A stretch of 64,000 nt of DNA from DATAUD01 sp035511075 (GCA_035511075.1 DATKFW010000132.1:1-64000); one strand, 5' to 3'. Counted from the stretch's first letter, positions 42,765-52,550 are shown. Made by a program: numbers and translations. The notes: generated by a model not told the origin, from the sequence alone.

Positions 42765-43721
42765 TCAGGGCCAAATGGCTTCGAGGGTAGCGGCCAGCCT
42801 ATAGCCGGCTTTGGCTATTTGGTCTTCGGCGGTTTTGCAGGACCAGGCAATGTAGTCGGGGGACAGGTCCCGGATGTGCCATGCTGGGCGCGGCTTATTC
42901 GTTCGGTAATCCAGTTGGGTGTCGTCCTCATCCAGCACGGTGACATCATGGACTTTGGCGGAGAGGGCCACGCTTTCGTCGGCCCAATCACGGTCCGAAT
43001 CCAGCAGCGGGGAAATGGTTTTCCAGTCTGGGGCGGGCTTTGCAAGCAGGTAGGCCGCATACTCCTGCGGCGTTTCAACGTGAGCCTTCGTCATGTCCAG
43101 TTGAACCACCGTAATGTCCCAAAAAAAGTGCAGTTTGTTGGTGCCGCCGAAGAGCAGGCGGTTGGCGCCTTGATCGTCCGCAAAATGGCCGGTGTAACCG
43201 TTTGGATCAATGAAATTAGTCTTGTCAAGATATCCCGCGCCGACGTGGAGCGGCTGGTGAATGTCCTCGATGTAATGCGCCAGCAATCGCAACGCCACGC
43301 GCGGCGTCACGTTGGTGAAGAGAGTTTGCTCGTCCGGTTTGCCTTGCAGGATAAGAATGCACGCCGGGATGGCATGGACGACATCGACATTGGTCGCGCC
43401 GATTGAATTGTCGCGGTACTTCGGCTCTTCAAACGGGATGTCGGTGTAATGGAAGACGGAATGATTTGGGTTGGCCGATTTGAACTGGAGCATTTCGGGG
43501 GTTTGATCATCCCGGCCTTTGACCTGGTCGGCCCAGACCGAGGCGGTTGACAGTGTTTCATCGCCGAGCAAATCATGCACGTGGGCGGCGGCGTCGGTGC
43601 CGGCAATGAGGGTGTCGGCCATGGCCCCGATGGTTCGGTGGCCTTCATCTCCCCATGCAAAAGCGCTTGCGACCGAGGCGCAGGCAAACGACAAAATCAA
43701 CAGCCGTCGAATCAGTTTCAT
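42765..43721 (-). CDS. secreted S1/P1-type nuclease
   Basis: Zinc-dependent single-strand nuclease/3'-nucleotidase of 318 residues. The start at 43721 gives a signal peptide (MKLIRRLLILSFACASVASA) cleaved so that the mature chain begins WGDEGHRTIG; the N-terminal Trp is itself a zinc ligand in this family. Other ligands are visible in LAHYIEDIHQPLHVG, the central HxxxD-type motif, and TNKLHFFWDITVVQLD. It probably scavenges nucleic acids outside the cytoplasm. It converges with the zinc-ribbon gene with a 14-base gap. Confidence 0.92.
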   Translation of the reverse strand: MKLIRRLLILSFACASVASAFAWGDEGHRTIGAMADTLIAGTDAAAHVHDLLGDETLSTASVWADQVKGRDDQTPEMLQFKSANPNHSVFHYTDIPFEEPKYRDNSIGATNVDVVHAIPACILILQGKPDEQTLFTNVTPRVALRLLAHYIEDIHQPLHVGAGYLDKTNFIDPNGYTGHFADDQGANRLLFGGTNKLHFFWDITVVQLDMTKAHVETPQEYAAYLLAKPAPDWKTISPLLDSDRDWADESVALSAKVHDVTVLDEDDTQLDYRTNKPRPAWHIRDLSPDYIAWSCKTAEDQIAKAGYRLAATLEAIWP

Positions 43722-43763
43722 ACTTTGGCCAGTATCGCAAATTCGCCGGTTTCGTCCACCCAA

Positions 43764-45170
43764 TTACCCTTCGCGCCGCCAGTGCCACTTGAGTCGGCGC
43801 ACGGTGGCCGGTTCCAGTTTGAACGGCTCCGCCATGCGCAGTCCCTCAACCCAAAACGGTTCGCCCCCGATGGTCGCCGCGACGATTCGGCGATGGCGTT
43901 CCCCGCGCGGAACCTTCGCGTTTGTCAGCAAGTCCTGCAATTTCCTGGGACTTGCAACCCCGATCGGTTGGAACCGGTCGCCGGCCTGCCAATGCCTGAG
44001 GCAGATCCGGCTGCCGACCTTGTCGGCGTCGAAATACTCGACGTTCGGTTCCTTAGTGAAACCAGCGCCGGTTGTCCTCTCGATTTGCCAGCAAAGCGCC
44101 AGTCCTCCGATTCGAAGCTCTCCCTTCCCGCCTGTCAACAGCACGGCGCGCCGCGCCGGATTGAATCCAATTTGTTCGATTCCGCGCGTGTGCAGCGTTC
44201 CCGCCGGGTTGCGTGAAACGGTGCGCCCGGCGTCCAGCGCCAACGGCTCGCCGGGTCTTGCGCGCAAATGTTCGACCAGGTCGAATGCGGGAGTGTGTTT
44301 GATGGCGAACAATTGAAGCTGAATCACGGAACGCTGCACGGCCACCGGCAATTGCGAAAATTTTGGGCGCCTGCGGGCCTTGAGCCATTTTGCGGCCAGT
44401 GAGGCCACCGCGTCGGCTTCGGCGCCCGCCAATTCCATCAGGCGCGGCACCGTTTCCGTGAGGCGCGCTGGAAAGTATTTCCGCAACATCGGAATCAATG
44501 TGTGGCGGATGCGGTTGCGTTCCATGTCGAATTGCGCATTGGTGGCGTCTTCGCGGAAGGAAACGGCGGCGGCGCCGGCGGCCTGGCGCAATGCGGCCCT
44601 GGATTGGGCGAGAAGGGGGCGAACCAGGAGGACCGTTGGATCGGCGGGGGAGGGGCTGCTCCATTTCATTCCGGAAAGTCCCTGGCCGCCCGTGCCGCGG
44701 AACAGGCGCAAAAAGAACAATTCCACCTGGTCATCCGCATGATGCGCCAGCGCAATGACGCCGATGCGCCGCGCGCGCGCCGCCCGCGCCAGAAAGCGGT
44801 GGCGCAAATCGCGCCCGGCCATTTCCAGGGAAATTCCCTCCCGGCGCGCCGCAGCCCGGACGTCGCCGCGTCCCCCGACGAATGGCAGATTAAGGGCGCG
44901 CGCCGTGTTGCGAACCAACCGCTCGTCGGCATCGGCGGCGCGTCCGCGCAATTGGTGATTGAAGTGGGCCACGGTCAATTTCCACCGGTGAATCCGGGAC
45001 AACTCGCGCAAGGCATGGAGAAGGGTCATCGAATCCAGGCCGCCGGAGACGGCGACCAAAATTGTTTGGCCATCGCGAAAGAGTTTTCGCTCAACGATGG
45101 CTTGCTCGACTGCGCGGATCCAGCGGATGGGAAGAGTCGCGGGGCGCCCGCTTACTTGGAGCCGGTCCAT
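43764..45170 (-). CDS. tilS: tRNA(Ile)-lysidine synthase
   Basis: N-type ATP pyrophosphatase of 468 residues that attaches lysine to C34 of the CAU-anticodon tRNA-Ile. The PP-loop is ILVAVSGGLDSMTLLHAL, followed by AHFNHQLRGRAADADE and ALAHHADDQVELFFLRLFRG, which identify TilS. The C-terminal TilS domain includes LRHWQAGDRFQPIG. The ATG at 45170 is preferred; a TTG at 45227 is possible but lies deeper inside the TPR gene upstream, which it overlaps. Confidence 0.94.
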   Translation of the reverse strand: MDRLQVSGRPATLPIRWIRAVEQAIVERKLFRDGQTILVAVSGGLDSMTLLHALRELSRIHRWKLTVAHFNHQLRGRAADADERLVRNTARALNLPFVGGRGDVRAAARREGISLEMAGRDLRHRFLARAARARRIGVIALAHHADDQVELFFLRLFRGTGGQGLSGMKWSSPSPADPTVLLVRPLLAQSRAALRQAAGAAAVSFREDATNAQFDMERNRIRHTLIPMLRKYFPARLTETVPRLMELAGAEADAVASLAAKWLKARRRPKFSQLPVAVQRSVIQLQLFAIKHTPAFDLVEHLRARPGEPLALDAGRTVSRNPAGTLHTRGIEQIGFNPARRAVLLTGGKGELRIGGLALCWQIERTTGAGFTKEPNVEYFDADKVGSRICLRHWQAGDRFQPIGVASPRKLQDLLTNAKVPRGERHRRIVAATIGGEPFWVEGLRMAEPFKLEPATVRRLKWHWRREG

Positions 45171-45928
45171 AAACGGCGAAACATCGCCCGGACCCTGACG
45201 CGAAAGAGGATGAGATGTTTCTTCCAACCTCGATGGACGACCGGTTTCATCTCTTGAACTTTTCGGGCGGCCGTCTCGACGGCTTTCTCGCAGGAGGCGG
45301 CGGCATCTTCGAACTCGAAAACCAGTTCGGGATGTTTATCCAGCAATTCCTGCAACAAATGGAGAGCGCGACTATCGGCGGCGTTGACCTGCGTGGCGGC
45401 GACATAACAGCGGGCGGCGTCAGGATACTGGCCCTGTCCCTCCAGCGACTGGCCGAGGTTTCGGTGGGCGTTGGAGCGATTCGGGTCTGTTTGGATGGCC
45501 TTGCGGCAGTACGCCTCCGCCTCGGCGTGGCGGCGCAAAGTATTGAGCGAAAAGCCGAGGTTGTTATTGATGAAATACCATGTCCAGGTATTCATCGGTT
45601 CCAGGGCGAGCGCCTCCTTGTAACACCCGGCGGCCGCCGCAAAATCGCCCTTTTGCTCCATGGCCTGACCCATCGTGAGCACACACTTGGCGCGGTCCTC
45701 GGCGTCGGGCAACATCTGAATCAATTGGCGGAGGCGCACGAGGGCCTTGTCCGTCTGGCGGGTTTGCTTGTAAAATTGGGCAAGCTGCCAAAGGGCCTGG
45801 CGGGGTTCGTTGACAGCGTCCTCCAATTGCTTGAGCAGGAGCCTCTCCATCTCCTGGGATGACACTTCCACCAGCGGCCCCGCCGGGGGCCGAGGCAACT
45901 CAAAACGAAAGTCCAACGGCTTTTCCAT
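45152..45928 (-). CDS. TPR-repeat protein
   Basis: Protein of 258 residues with about four tetratricopeptide repeats between residues 35 and 200: QLAQFYKQTRQTDKALVRLR, MEQKGDFAAAAGCYKEALAL, INNNLGFSLNTLRRHAEAEA and HRNLGQSLEGQGQYPDAARC. The basic C-terminus (FRVRVRAMFRRLWTGSK) has no membrane helix. The start at 45928 (MEKPLDFRFELP) is favoured. It is probably a scaffold. It shares an overlap with tilS and so may be co-transcribed with it. Confidence 0.85.
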   Translation of the reverse strand: MEKPLDFRFELPRPPAGPLVEVSSQEMERLLLKQLEDAVNEPRQALWQLAQFYKQTRQTDKALVRLRQLIQMLPDAEDRAKCVLTMGQAMEQKGDFAAAAGCYKEALALEPMNTWTWYFINNNLGFSLNTLRRHAEAEAYCRKAIQTDPNRSNAHRNLGQSLEGQGQYPDAARCYVAATQVNAADSRALHLLQELLDKHPELVFEFEDAAASCEKAVETAARKVQEMKPVVHRGWKKHLILFRVRVRAMFRRLWTGSK

Positions 45929-46032
45929 GAACACTAGACTTGTCGTTCGAATTGAGTCAGATTGCAAGCTCCAATTGATCCCCAATCATCCTTGACAGCA
46001 GCCGTTTGCAACCCGACCCTTTTTGGCGATCT

Positions 46033-47541
46033 ATGGCCGCCTCCATACTTTCCCTGTTTCTGGCGGCGATCATTTTCATTTATTTCCGCAGCAATTCCCT
46101 CAAGCACAGTCGCTGGTTCCTGATTCGGCGTTTCATCAACTGGTTCCCGCTGGGGATGACCTACGCCTTCATGTACATGGGCCGCTACAATTTGAACGTG
46201 GCCAAGAACTCCCTGGGCGCCCTGATGACCAATCAGAACATAGGCGATATTTTTGGCGTTGGCGCTTTTGTCTATGCCGTCTCATTCCTGGTAAACGGGC
46301 CGCTGGTGGATAAAATCGGTGGCAAGAAGGGGATTATTATTGGCGCCGTCGGGGCCTCGGTGGCGAACGTCGTTTTGGGCGTTCTGACTTATTTACTGGT
46401 GACGGGGCGGTTGCATGTGAGGATGGTTCCGGCCTTCGCCGCTGTTTACGGGGCCAACATGTATTTTCAAAGTTATGGAGCCGTCTCCATCATCAAGGTC
46501 AAGGCGTACTGGTTTCACGTTCGCGAGCGCGGCACTTTCGGCGCGATTTTCGGGACCCTCATTTCTCTGGGAGTCTATTTCGCTTTCGATTGGGGGCAGG
46601 CGATAGCCGAGATGGCGCAGGCAAATCCCCGGGGCAAAATCGGATGGCTCCATCATCTTATTCAACGGCTTTTCGCCCTGGACGGGTCAACGGTGGACGC
46701 GACCTGGGCGCTGTTCTATGTTCCCGCCGCGATATTGCTGTTCTGGGCCTTGATGGACGGACTCCTGATCAAGGACACTCCGCACGAGGCGGGTTTTCCG
46801 CCGTTCGACGCGGCCGACGCCTCCTCCGGCCACATGCACGATGTATTGACAACGGCGCACCTGCTCAAAAAGGTCTTTGCAAGCAAGATGATGCTTACGG
46901 TCGCATTCATCGGTCTGACCGTCGGCGTCCTGCGCAATGGGATCATGAACTGGTACTCGATTTTCGCGAAGGAATCGGGCCAGCCGGGGACGGAATTTTT
47001 CACGAAAAACTGGGGTTTTCTGATCTGCGTCTTTGGCATACTGGGGGGTTTTGCCGGCGGCTGGGTTTCGGACCGGTTCTTCCATTCGCGGCGCGGGCCG
47101 CCGGCGGCGTTTTCGTGCGGAATCATGTTCGTATTGACACTCGTGATGGCGGTTTTTCTATTCAAGTCGCCTGAGGTCGTCGGGTGGAGCGCGGTGCTCA
47201 TTTCGATGGCGGTCATCGCGGTGCATTCGCTGATGGCCGGCACGGCCGCGCCGGATTTCGGCGGGCGCAAAGCCACCGCCACCTGCTCCGGTATCGTGGA
47301 CGGATTCGTGTATATGGGCAGCAGCCTGCAATCTTTCGGGGTGGGTTATTTGTCGGCGCATGGCTGGGTCTGGTGGCCGCTATTTCTCATGCCTTTCGCG
47401 CTCATCGGGGCGATATTGGCAATCAGCATCTGGAACGCTTTGCCCGCCGCCACGCGAAAGTATATCGCCGAACACGAAGAGCAGATCGGCAATCCAATTC
47501 CAGGCGCCCCTTTGGACCGCATTGCGGAAACAGACGCTTAA
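46033..47541 (+). CDS. organophosphate:phosphate antiporter-family (GlpT/UhpT-like) MFS transporter
   Basis: MFS permease of 502 residues. The helix-1 region MGRYNLNVAKNSLGALM and loop AVSFLVNGPLVDKIGGKKGI match the OPA family that exchanges sugar phosphates or glycerol-3-phosphate for phosphate. Helix 7 (LTVGVLRNGIMNWYSIFAKE) and helix 11 (ATCSGIVDGFVYMGSSLQSF) are also typical. An extra hydrophobic segment precedes helix 1. The ATG at 46033 is used rather than the TTG at 46006. It overlaps the convergent mdh gene by 4 bases. Confidence 0.87.
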   Translation: MAASILSLFLAAIIFIYFRSNSLKHSRWFLIRRFINWFPLGMTYAFMYMGRYNLNVAKNSLGALMTNQNIGDIFGVGAFVYAVSFLVNGPLVDKIGGKKGIIIGAVGASVANVVLGVLTYLLVTGRLHVRMVPAFAAVYGANMYFQSYGAVSIIKVKAYWFHVRERGTFGAIFGTLISLGVYFAFDWGQAIAEMAQANPRGKIGWLHHLIQRLFALDGSTVDATWALFYVPAAILLFWALMDGLLIKDTPHEAGFPPFDAADASSGHMHDVLTTAHLLKKVFASKMMLTVAFIGLTVGVLRNGIMNWYSIFAKESGQPGTEFFTKNWGFLICVFGILGGFAGGWVSDRFFHSRRGPPAAFSCGIMFVLTLVMAVFLFKSPEVVGWSAVLISMAVIAVHSLMAGTAAPDFGGRKATATCSGIVDGFVYMGSSLQSFGVGYLSAHGWVWWPLFLMPFALIGAILAISIWNALPAATRKYIAEHEEQIGNPIPGAPLDRIAETDA

Positions 47542-48530
47542 CTGACCAGGCCCAATTCCGACGCGATGGCTTTCTCAGCCTGCAACTCATTGACCGATGC
47601 GTCGATTTTGCCGCGGGCAAATTCATTCAGGTCCAGGCCCGGGACGATGTGCAAGTTTTGACCGTCGCTGCGGACGGGGAAGGAGCAAATCAGGCCCTTG
47701 TCGATTCCGTAACTGCCATCCGAACAGACACAAACGCTATGCCAATCGCCGGCGGGAGTCGGCGTGACAATAGACTTGACAGTGTCGAGCGCGGCGTGGG
47801 CGGCGCTGGCGGCGCTGCCTGCCTTGCGCGCGTTGAGGACGGAGGTGCCTCGTTGCGCGACCGTCGTCACGAAATCCGTCTTAAGCCAGTTCTCGTCGGA
47901 GATCGATTCCTGGAGCGGTTTGCCGTTGATTTTAGCGTGATAAAAATCGGGGAACATCGTCGGGCTGTGATTGCCCCAGATGGCCAGGTTGGAAACGGCG
48001 CCGATATGCACACCGGCTTTTTTTGCCAGTTGCGCCTTGCCGCGGTTTTCGTCCAGGCGTGTCATGGCGAACCAGCGGCTTGCGGGAATTTCGGGGGCGC
48101 TGTGCCTGGCGATAAGGCAATTGGTGTTGCAGGGATTGCCGACGACCAGGATGCGGACGTCCCTGGCGGCGTATTTTTGCAGGGCTTGCCCCTGGCCGGT
48201 GAAAATCTTGCCGTTGATGGCCAGCAGGTCCTTGCGTTCCATGCCGGGCTTGCGCGAGACGCTGCCGATGAGCAACGCCCAATTGATTCCGTCAAAGCCT
48301 TCGGCAAGGTCGGACGTCGCGGTCAATTTTTTCAAAGCCGGCGAGGCGCAATCCTCCAGCTCCATCATCACGCCGCGCAACGCGGGCACGGCGTCTGGAA
48401 TATCCACCAGATGCAGGACGACCGGCTGATCGGGACCGAACAATTCTCCCGAGGAGATTCGAGACAAAATGGAATACCCGATCGCGCCGGCGGCGCCGGT
48501 CACAGCAACACGAATTGGCGTCTTAGTCAT
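47538..48530 (-). CDS. mdh: malate dehydrogenase
   Basis: NAD-dependent oxidation of malate to oxaloacetate in the citric acid cycle; 330 residues from the ATG at 48530 (MTKTPIRVAVTGAAGAIGYS). The NAD loop is TGAAGAIGYSIL. The mobile-loop and substrate Arg region is GSVSRKPGMERKDLLAINGK. The site containing the active His is NLAIWGNHSPTMFPDF. These mark the longer cytosolic-type MDH group (about 325-330 residues). The N-terminal extension from 48605 is rejected because it overlaps the divergent methyltransferase. Confidence 0.95.
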   Translation of the reverse strand: MTKTPIRVAVTGAAGAIGYSILSRISSGELFGPDQPVVLHLVDIPDAVPALRGVMMELEDCASPALKKLTATSDLAEGFDGINWALLIGSVSRKPGMERKDLLAINGKIFTGQGQALQKYAARDVRILVVGNPCNTNCLIARHSAPEIPASRWFAMTRLDENRGKAQLAKKAGVHIGAVSNLAIWGNHSPTMFPDFYHAKINGKPLQESISDENWLKTDFVTTVAQRGTSVLNARKAGSAASAAHAALDTVKSIVTPTPAGDWHSVCVCSDGSYGIDKGLICSFPVRSDGQNLHIVPGLDLNEFARGKIDASVNELQAEKAIASELGLVS

Positions 48531-48592
48531 ACGAGAACGGTGAATAATGCCGCGCCCCCCTGGAGGCAAGCGCAATTGCAAGTTTTCTCCGC

Positions 48593-49312
48593 ATGATCTT
48601 GACAAATCGCAGCGGCGCTTTTTTTCTTGCGCCTGTGAAGACCAGCCAGTTTCTCAAATTCACGCCGCTTAATGCGCGGCTTTTCCGGTACATTTGCGAT
48701 TGCCGCAGCAACGCCGGCGACCCTGTCCTGGAAGCCTTGCGGGCCGAAACGGCCGCTCTTGGCGAAATCGCCGAAATGCAAATCGGACCGGACCAGGGGG
48801 CGTTGATGACGCTGCTGGTTGCGGCCATCGGCGCGCGGGACGCCATCGAGGTGGGGACATTCACCGGCTACAGTTCGATTTGCATCGCCCGCGGGCTGCC
48901 GCCGAGGGGCCGCCTCCTGTGCCTGGATTCAAGCGCCGAATGGACGGCCATCGCCCGGAAGCATTGGGCGCGCGCAAAAGTCAATCATAAGATAGAACTG
49001 CGTCTGGCGCCGGCCATTGAGAGCTTGAAGAAGCTGGAGGCGGGACGCAGTTTCGACTTTGCGTTCATTGACGCCCTAAAAGCGGAGTACGAGGACTACT
49101 ATGAACTGGTTCTGCCGCGCATGCGCGCCAATGGATTGATCCTGCTGGACAACATGCTCTGGGGCGGCCGGCTCGGCGGCAGTAAACCGATAAAAGCGCC
49201 GGGTGGCCGGATGATCGACCGCATGAATCGAAAATTGGCGCGAGACAAAAGGGTGGATTCGGTGTTGCTCTCCGTAGGTGACGGTCTCCGGATATGCCGG
49301 GTGAAGAAATAA
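48593..49312 (+). CDS. SAM-dependent O-methyltransferase (caffeoyl-CoA OMT-like)
   Basis: Class I methyltransferase of 239 residues. AdoMet motif I is AIEVGTFTGYSSICIARGLP. The acidic residues are in RLLCLDSSAEW, the metal-site Asp in FDFAFIDALKAEYEDYYE, and GLILLDNMLWGGRL is the usual post-motif III segment. It belongs to the small cation-dependent catechol-type group. The substrate is unknown. It is followed 1 base later by a lipoprotein gene. Confidence 0.9.
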   Translation: MILTNRSGAFFLAPVKTSQFLKFTPLNARLFRYICDCRSNAGDPVLEALRAETAALGEIAEMQIGPDQGALMTLLVAAIGARDAIEVGTFTGYSSICIARGLPPRGRLLCLDSSAEWTAIARKHWARAKVNHKIELRLAPAIESLKKLEAGRSFDFAFIDALKAEYEDYYELVLPRMRANGLILLDNMLWGGRLGGSKPIKAPGGRMIDRMNRKLARDKRVDSVLLSVGDGLRICRVKK

Positions 49313-49313
49313 A

Positions 49314-49892
49314 ATGATGCCGAGAAGCGCGATGATGGGGTTTTTGCTGGGCGCAGCCCTGTTGCTGTGCGGTTGCGGCACGACCCAGCGCCTCTCCGGA
49401 ACTGTCAACGGGCCGACCTATACGTCGTCCCACGGAGACTTCTCGGTTCCATTTCCGGTCAGCTCCGAAGTGGGAGGCGGCGTGTTGAGCGATAGCCCGA
49501 ACAGCGTCACGTTCCACGATAACTGGGGAAGCCGCATCACTTTTTCCTCGGCGACCTTCAACTCGCAAAGTTCGATGATGTCCATTCTGCAATCCAAGGG
49601 CCGCGAACGCGCTTTGACCGAATTTGCCGAGAGGCAATACGGCAGCGAAATCGATGTCCATTACCATCCTACGGCGCGGGATGGGGTGATATCCTTTATC
49701 TTCGTCCGTCCCGTCGGCCCAAAAACCGGCATCGCGATGTTTGTTCATGGTGACCGGCTTTATGTCGTCGAAACCGGCATGTTGCCCGGGGTGCAATTGC
49801 TGGCGCAAAACGACGAACGGTCGCAAGCGGACCGGGAGGTCTGGCTCGAAGGCCGCGCGGTCGAACTGGCGCAATCGATGAATGTCAAATAA
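49314..49892 (+). CDS. putative lipoprotein of unknown function
   Basis: Exported protein of 192 residues with a lipoprotein signal (MMGFLLGAALLLCGC) and lipobox LLCGC. The mature part is a small alpha/beta domain (YTSSHGDFSVPFPVSSEVGG; SFIFVRPVGPKTGIAMFVHG) without a family name I know. It is in line with the methyltransferase and the GNAT gene, so it may be part of a three-gene unit. Confidence 0.78.
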   Translation: MMPRSAMMGFLLGAALLLCGCGTTQRLSGTVNGPTYTSSHGDFSVPFPVSSEVGGGVLSDSPNSVTFHDNWGSRITFSSATFNSQSSMMSILQSKGRERALTEFAERQYGSEIDVHYHPTARDGVISFIFVRPVGPKTGIAMFVHGDRLYVVETGMLPGVQLLAQNDERSQADREVWLEGRAVELAQSMNVK

Positions 49893-49902
49893 CGTGTGCG
49901 GT

Positions 49903-50319
49903 ATGACCTGGCGAATGGCGCAAAGGCGCGATTGCCGCCTCCTGGCGGAACTCAACCATCAGCTCATCGCGGATGAACGGCACCGCAATTCAATGACCGT
50001 ACCGGAATTGGAGAGACGCATGAGAAGCTGGCTGGAAGAAGGGTACGACGCCGTCCTGTTCGAGCGCGACGGTGAAGTGGCCGCCTACGCCCTCTATCGG
50101 GCGGATCCTGAAGAAGTCCACCTGCGGCATTTTTTCGTCGCGCGCCATCTGCGCCGCCAGGGAATCGGGCGAACGGCCTTTGATTTGTTGCGCGACCAAA
50201 TCTGGCCGCGCGCCCGACGCCTCACGGTATCTGTTCTGACGCAAAACGAAGCCGCGGTGAAGTTCTGGCGGGCGATGGGCTACAAGGATTATTGCCTGGC
50301 GATGGAAATAATGAGGTGA
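49903..50319 (+). CDS. GNAT family N-acetyltransferase
   Basis: Acetyltransferase of 138 residues. The acetyl-CoA pyrophosphate loop is HFFVARHLRRQGIGRTAFDL, and the C-terminal strand-helix is LTQNEAAVKFWRAMGYKDYC. The start at 49903 (MTWRMAQRRDC) is typical of the family, and an ATG at 49882 overlapping the lipoprotein gene is the alternative. The substrate is not predictable. No antitoxin neighbour is present, unlike the island GNAT. Confidence 0.88.
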   Translation: MTWRMAQRRDCRLLAELNHQLIADERHRNSMTVPELERRMRSWLEEGYDAVLFERDGEVAAYALYRADPEEVHLRHFFVARHLRRQGIGRTAFDLLRDQIWPRARRLTVSVLTQNEAAVKFWRAMGYKDYCLAMEIMR

Positions 50320-50444
50320 CGACGAGAGAGAGAAACACGATTTGTCTAGTCGCTCCGGCGGCTATGGAGGCGCCGATTTGTATTGACAACTGGGATAAAG
50401 GGAGCAGCATCGGGATCAGTCCATACTACCGAAAGGAAGTCAAT

Positions 50445-52550
50445 ATGACTAGAGCTCTTCATTCGCAAGGATTTATTACCACCGCATTGGCGCTGGCGTC
50501 GTTTCTGGGCATGGCAGCGCTCACTTCGACGGCTTCCACGGTTGTCGTGCCAAACGGACTTGACGCCCGCGAAGGCACGGGTTCCTCCGGGATTTTGAAC
50601 CGGGCTGGCCGCGAGCAAACCGTTTATGCCTCGACCAATTTTCCCAACGGGCCGGTCAGCATTCAGGAATTGCGCTTCCGGCCAAATGTTGCCGACTACA
50701 TGCCGGGCACCGCATTCAGCGCAACCATTTGGGACGTGCAAATAGTCCTGTCCACCACTTCCGTTCAGCCCGGCGGCCTGAGCCCAACCTTCAATGACAA
50801 TACCGGGCCCGACGCCCAGCCGGTTGTAAGCGGAGCGGTAACATTGTTCAGCACATTCACTGGCCCTGACGGAGGGCCGAAGGAATTCGACATCATCATA
50901 CCGTTGAACCACCCATTCACGTATGATCCGGCGCAGGGCAATTTGCTTGTGGACATTCAGAATTCCTCCGGAGACGCAACCAGTCCCGTGGACGCCGAAT
51001 ATTCCAGCAATGGCGCCGCTTCGCGAGTGGTGTCCGGTTCGCCAATCAGCTCCTCCGGAGTGCCGGATTACGACGGGGATGTTTTGCAGATTGTTTATTC
51101 GCAACTGCTGGTTACCAACCCTTTGTCGACCGGTCCGACGATCCTAGTGCAGCCAACAAATGAGATTTCCTCCATCGGGCAAACGGCCGTATTCACAGTG
51201 GTTGCCGAGGGCGCCGCTCCTCTAACCTATCAATGGGTATTCGACGGGACCAACACGTTGGTCGGAGCGACGAATAGTTCACTATCACTGAGCGACGTCC
51301 AATCCAATGAGGCTGGCCTCTATGAGGTGCGGGTGTCCAATAACATCGGCAGCACCAACAGTATCGGCGTTACGTTGACAGTGACTCCATTTGTCGTTCC
51401 CGGCTATATTGCAGCGGTGTTACGAAGCGAATGCACGGATGCTCCGCCTCCGCCGCCGCAGGTCGGCGAAATCGCGACCGGGCCGGACTATGTTATCATC
51501 ACGGTTGGCTACGGCGACCCTGGGGATTGGCAGAACGCCCAGCAGATAGCAAGTGACGCGGTCTTTGAATCCATTATGCCGCTGTATTGCGCGTTGCCCA
51601 AGATGGGCTGCGTCACCGATTCGGTGCAATGGAATGTCATGACCTATGACGCAAACGGGAATCCGAACACCTCCGGCTGCGCGGCAAGCGGCTGCCAGGA
51701 TCGTTCATGCGCGGGCTTCGAATCCGGACCGCCCATCATCGTCGGTCAACCGGGCAATCAGTCTGTTAACTCTGGCCAATCAGCCACGTTCGGCGTCAAT
51801 GCATCCGGCGCTGCGCCCTTGAATTATCAGTGGATGTTCGACGGAACCAATGCTGTTGCAGGAGGGACAAATGCTGTGCTGGTGTTGCCTGATGCTCAAA
51901 CAAGTCAGGCCGGCACTTACACGGTGGAAGTTTCCAATTTTCTGGGCATGACGAATAGCCTCCCAGCCACTTTGACGGTCAATCCGGGGCCGGCCGCCAC
52001 CAACGGATACATTACCGCCGTGCTTCGCAGCGGATGCACTTCCGCGCCTAGTCCGCCGCCGCCAGTAGGAGCTACCACCATCGGACCGGACTACGTGATC
52101 ATGACTGTCGCCGATGCCAGCCCGACGAATTTTGCGTACGCGCAGCAAATCGTGACGGATGCTGTTTTTGAGTCCCTCATGCCGCTGTATTGTGCTCTGC
52201 CGGAAAATTCAGGAGTTGGGTGCGTAACAAACCAGGTTCAATGGAACATCATGACTTATGACACCAATGGAAATCCGCTGATATCCGGCTGCGCCGCAAG
52301 CGGCTGCGGCCTTCATGGCTGCGGGGAAGGCGGAGCCGTGACGCCGATACCCGCTTTAGGGATTGCGCCTTCGACCAACAATATCGGCCTTTACTGGCCC
52401 GCCGATGCTTCGGATTACATTCTGGAGGGCAGTTCCAATTTGGCGAACTGGTATCCGATTGATCCCGCGGTAAAAACCAATGGAGGCCACGTGACCGCCC
52501 AGATGCCGATGCCGGGACAGGGTCTTTTTTACCGACTTCGCCACAAGTAA
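50445..52550 (+). CDS. secreted protein with Ig-like domains and a duplicated Cys-rich module
   Basis: Extracellular protein of 701 residues. A strong ribosome-binding site (AAAGGAAG) precedes the ATG at 50445, and a signal peptide follows (ITTALALASFLGMAALTSTA). After an N-terminal beta domain (about 30-220) come two near-identical cassettes. Each has an Ig-like domain (IGQTAVFTVVAEGAAPLTYQ, and SGQSATFGVNASGAAPLNYQ in the second) followed by a ~105-residue module containing AVLRS, GPDYVI, DAVFESIMPLYCALP, VQWNVMTYD and GCAASGC with about six Cys. The end (LGIAPSTNNIGLYWPADASD then FYRLRHK) is the C-terminal domain also seen in the protein at 177. It is likely surface-exposed or cell-wall associated. 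Confidence 0.88.
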   Translation: MTRALHSQGFITTALALASFLGMAALTSTASTVVVPNGLDAREGTGSSGILNRAGREQTVYASTNFPNGPVSIQELRFRPNVADYMPGTAFSATIWDVQIVLSTTSVQPGGLSPTFNDNTGPDAQPVVSGAVTLFSTFTGPDGGPKEFDIIIPLNHPFTYDPAQGNLLVDIQNSSGDATSPVDAEYSSNGAASRVVSGSPISSSGVPDYDGDVLQIVYSQLLVTNPLSTGPTILVQPTNEISSIGQTAVFTVVAEGAAPLTYQWVFDGTNTLVGATNSSLSLSDVQSNEAGLYEVRVSNNIGSTNSIGVTLTVTPFVVPGYIAAVLRSECTDAPPPPPQVGEIATGPDYVIITVGYGDPGDWQNAQQIASDAVFESIMPLYCALPKMGCVTDSVQWNVMTYDANGNPNTSGCAASGCQDRSCAGFESGPPIIVGQPGNQSVNSGQSATFGVNASGAAPLNYQWMFDGTNAVAGGTNAVLVLPDAQTSQAGTYTVEVSNFLGMTNSLPATLTVNPGPAATNGYITAVLRSGCTSAPSPPPPVGATTIGPDYVIMTVADASPTNFAYAQQIVTDAVFESLMPLYCALPENSGVGCVTNQVQWNIMTYDTNGNPLISGCAASGCGLHGCGEGGAVTPIPALGIAPSTNNIGLYWPADASDYILEGSSNLANWYPIDPAVKTNGGHVTAQMPMPGQGLFYRLRHK

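Noticed and set aside
47184..48596. 470-codon frame spanning the transporter 3' end and mdh
   Set aside because: It overlaps two clear genes, has Arg/Gly/Ala-rich low-complexity sequence and no signature.
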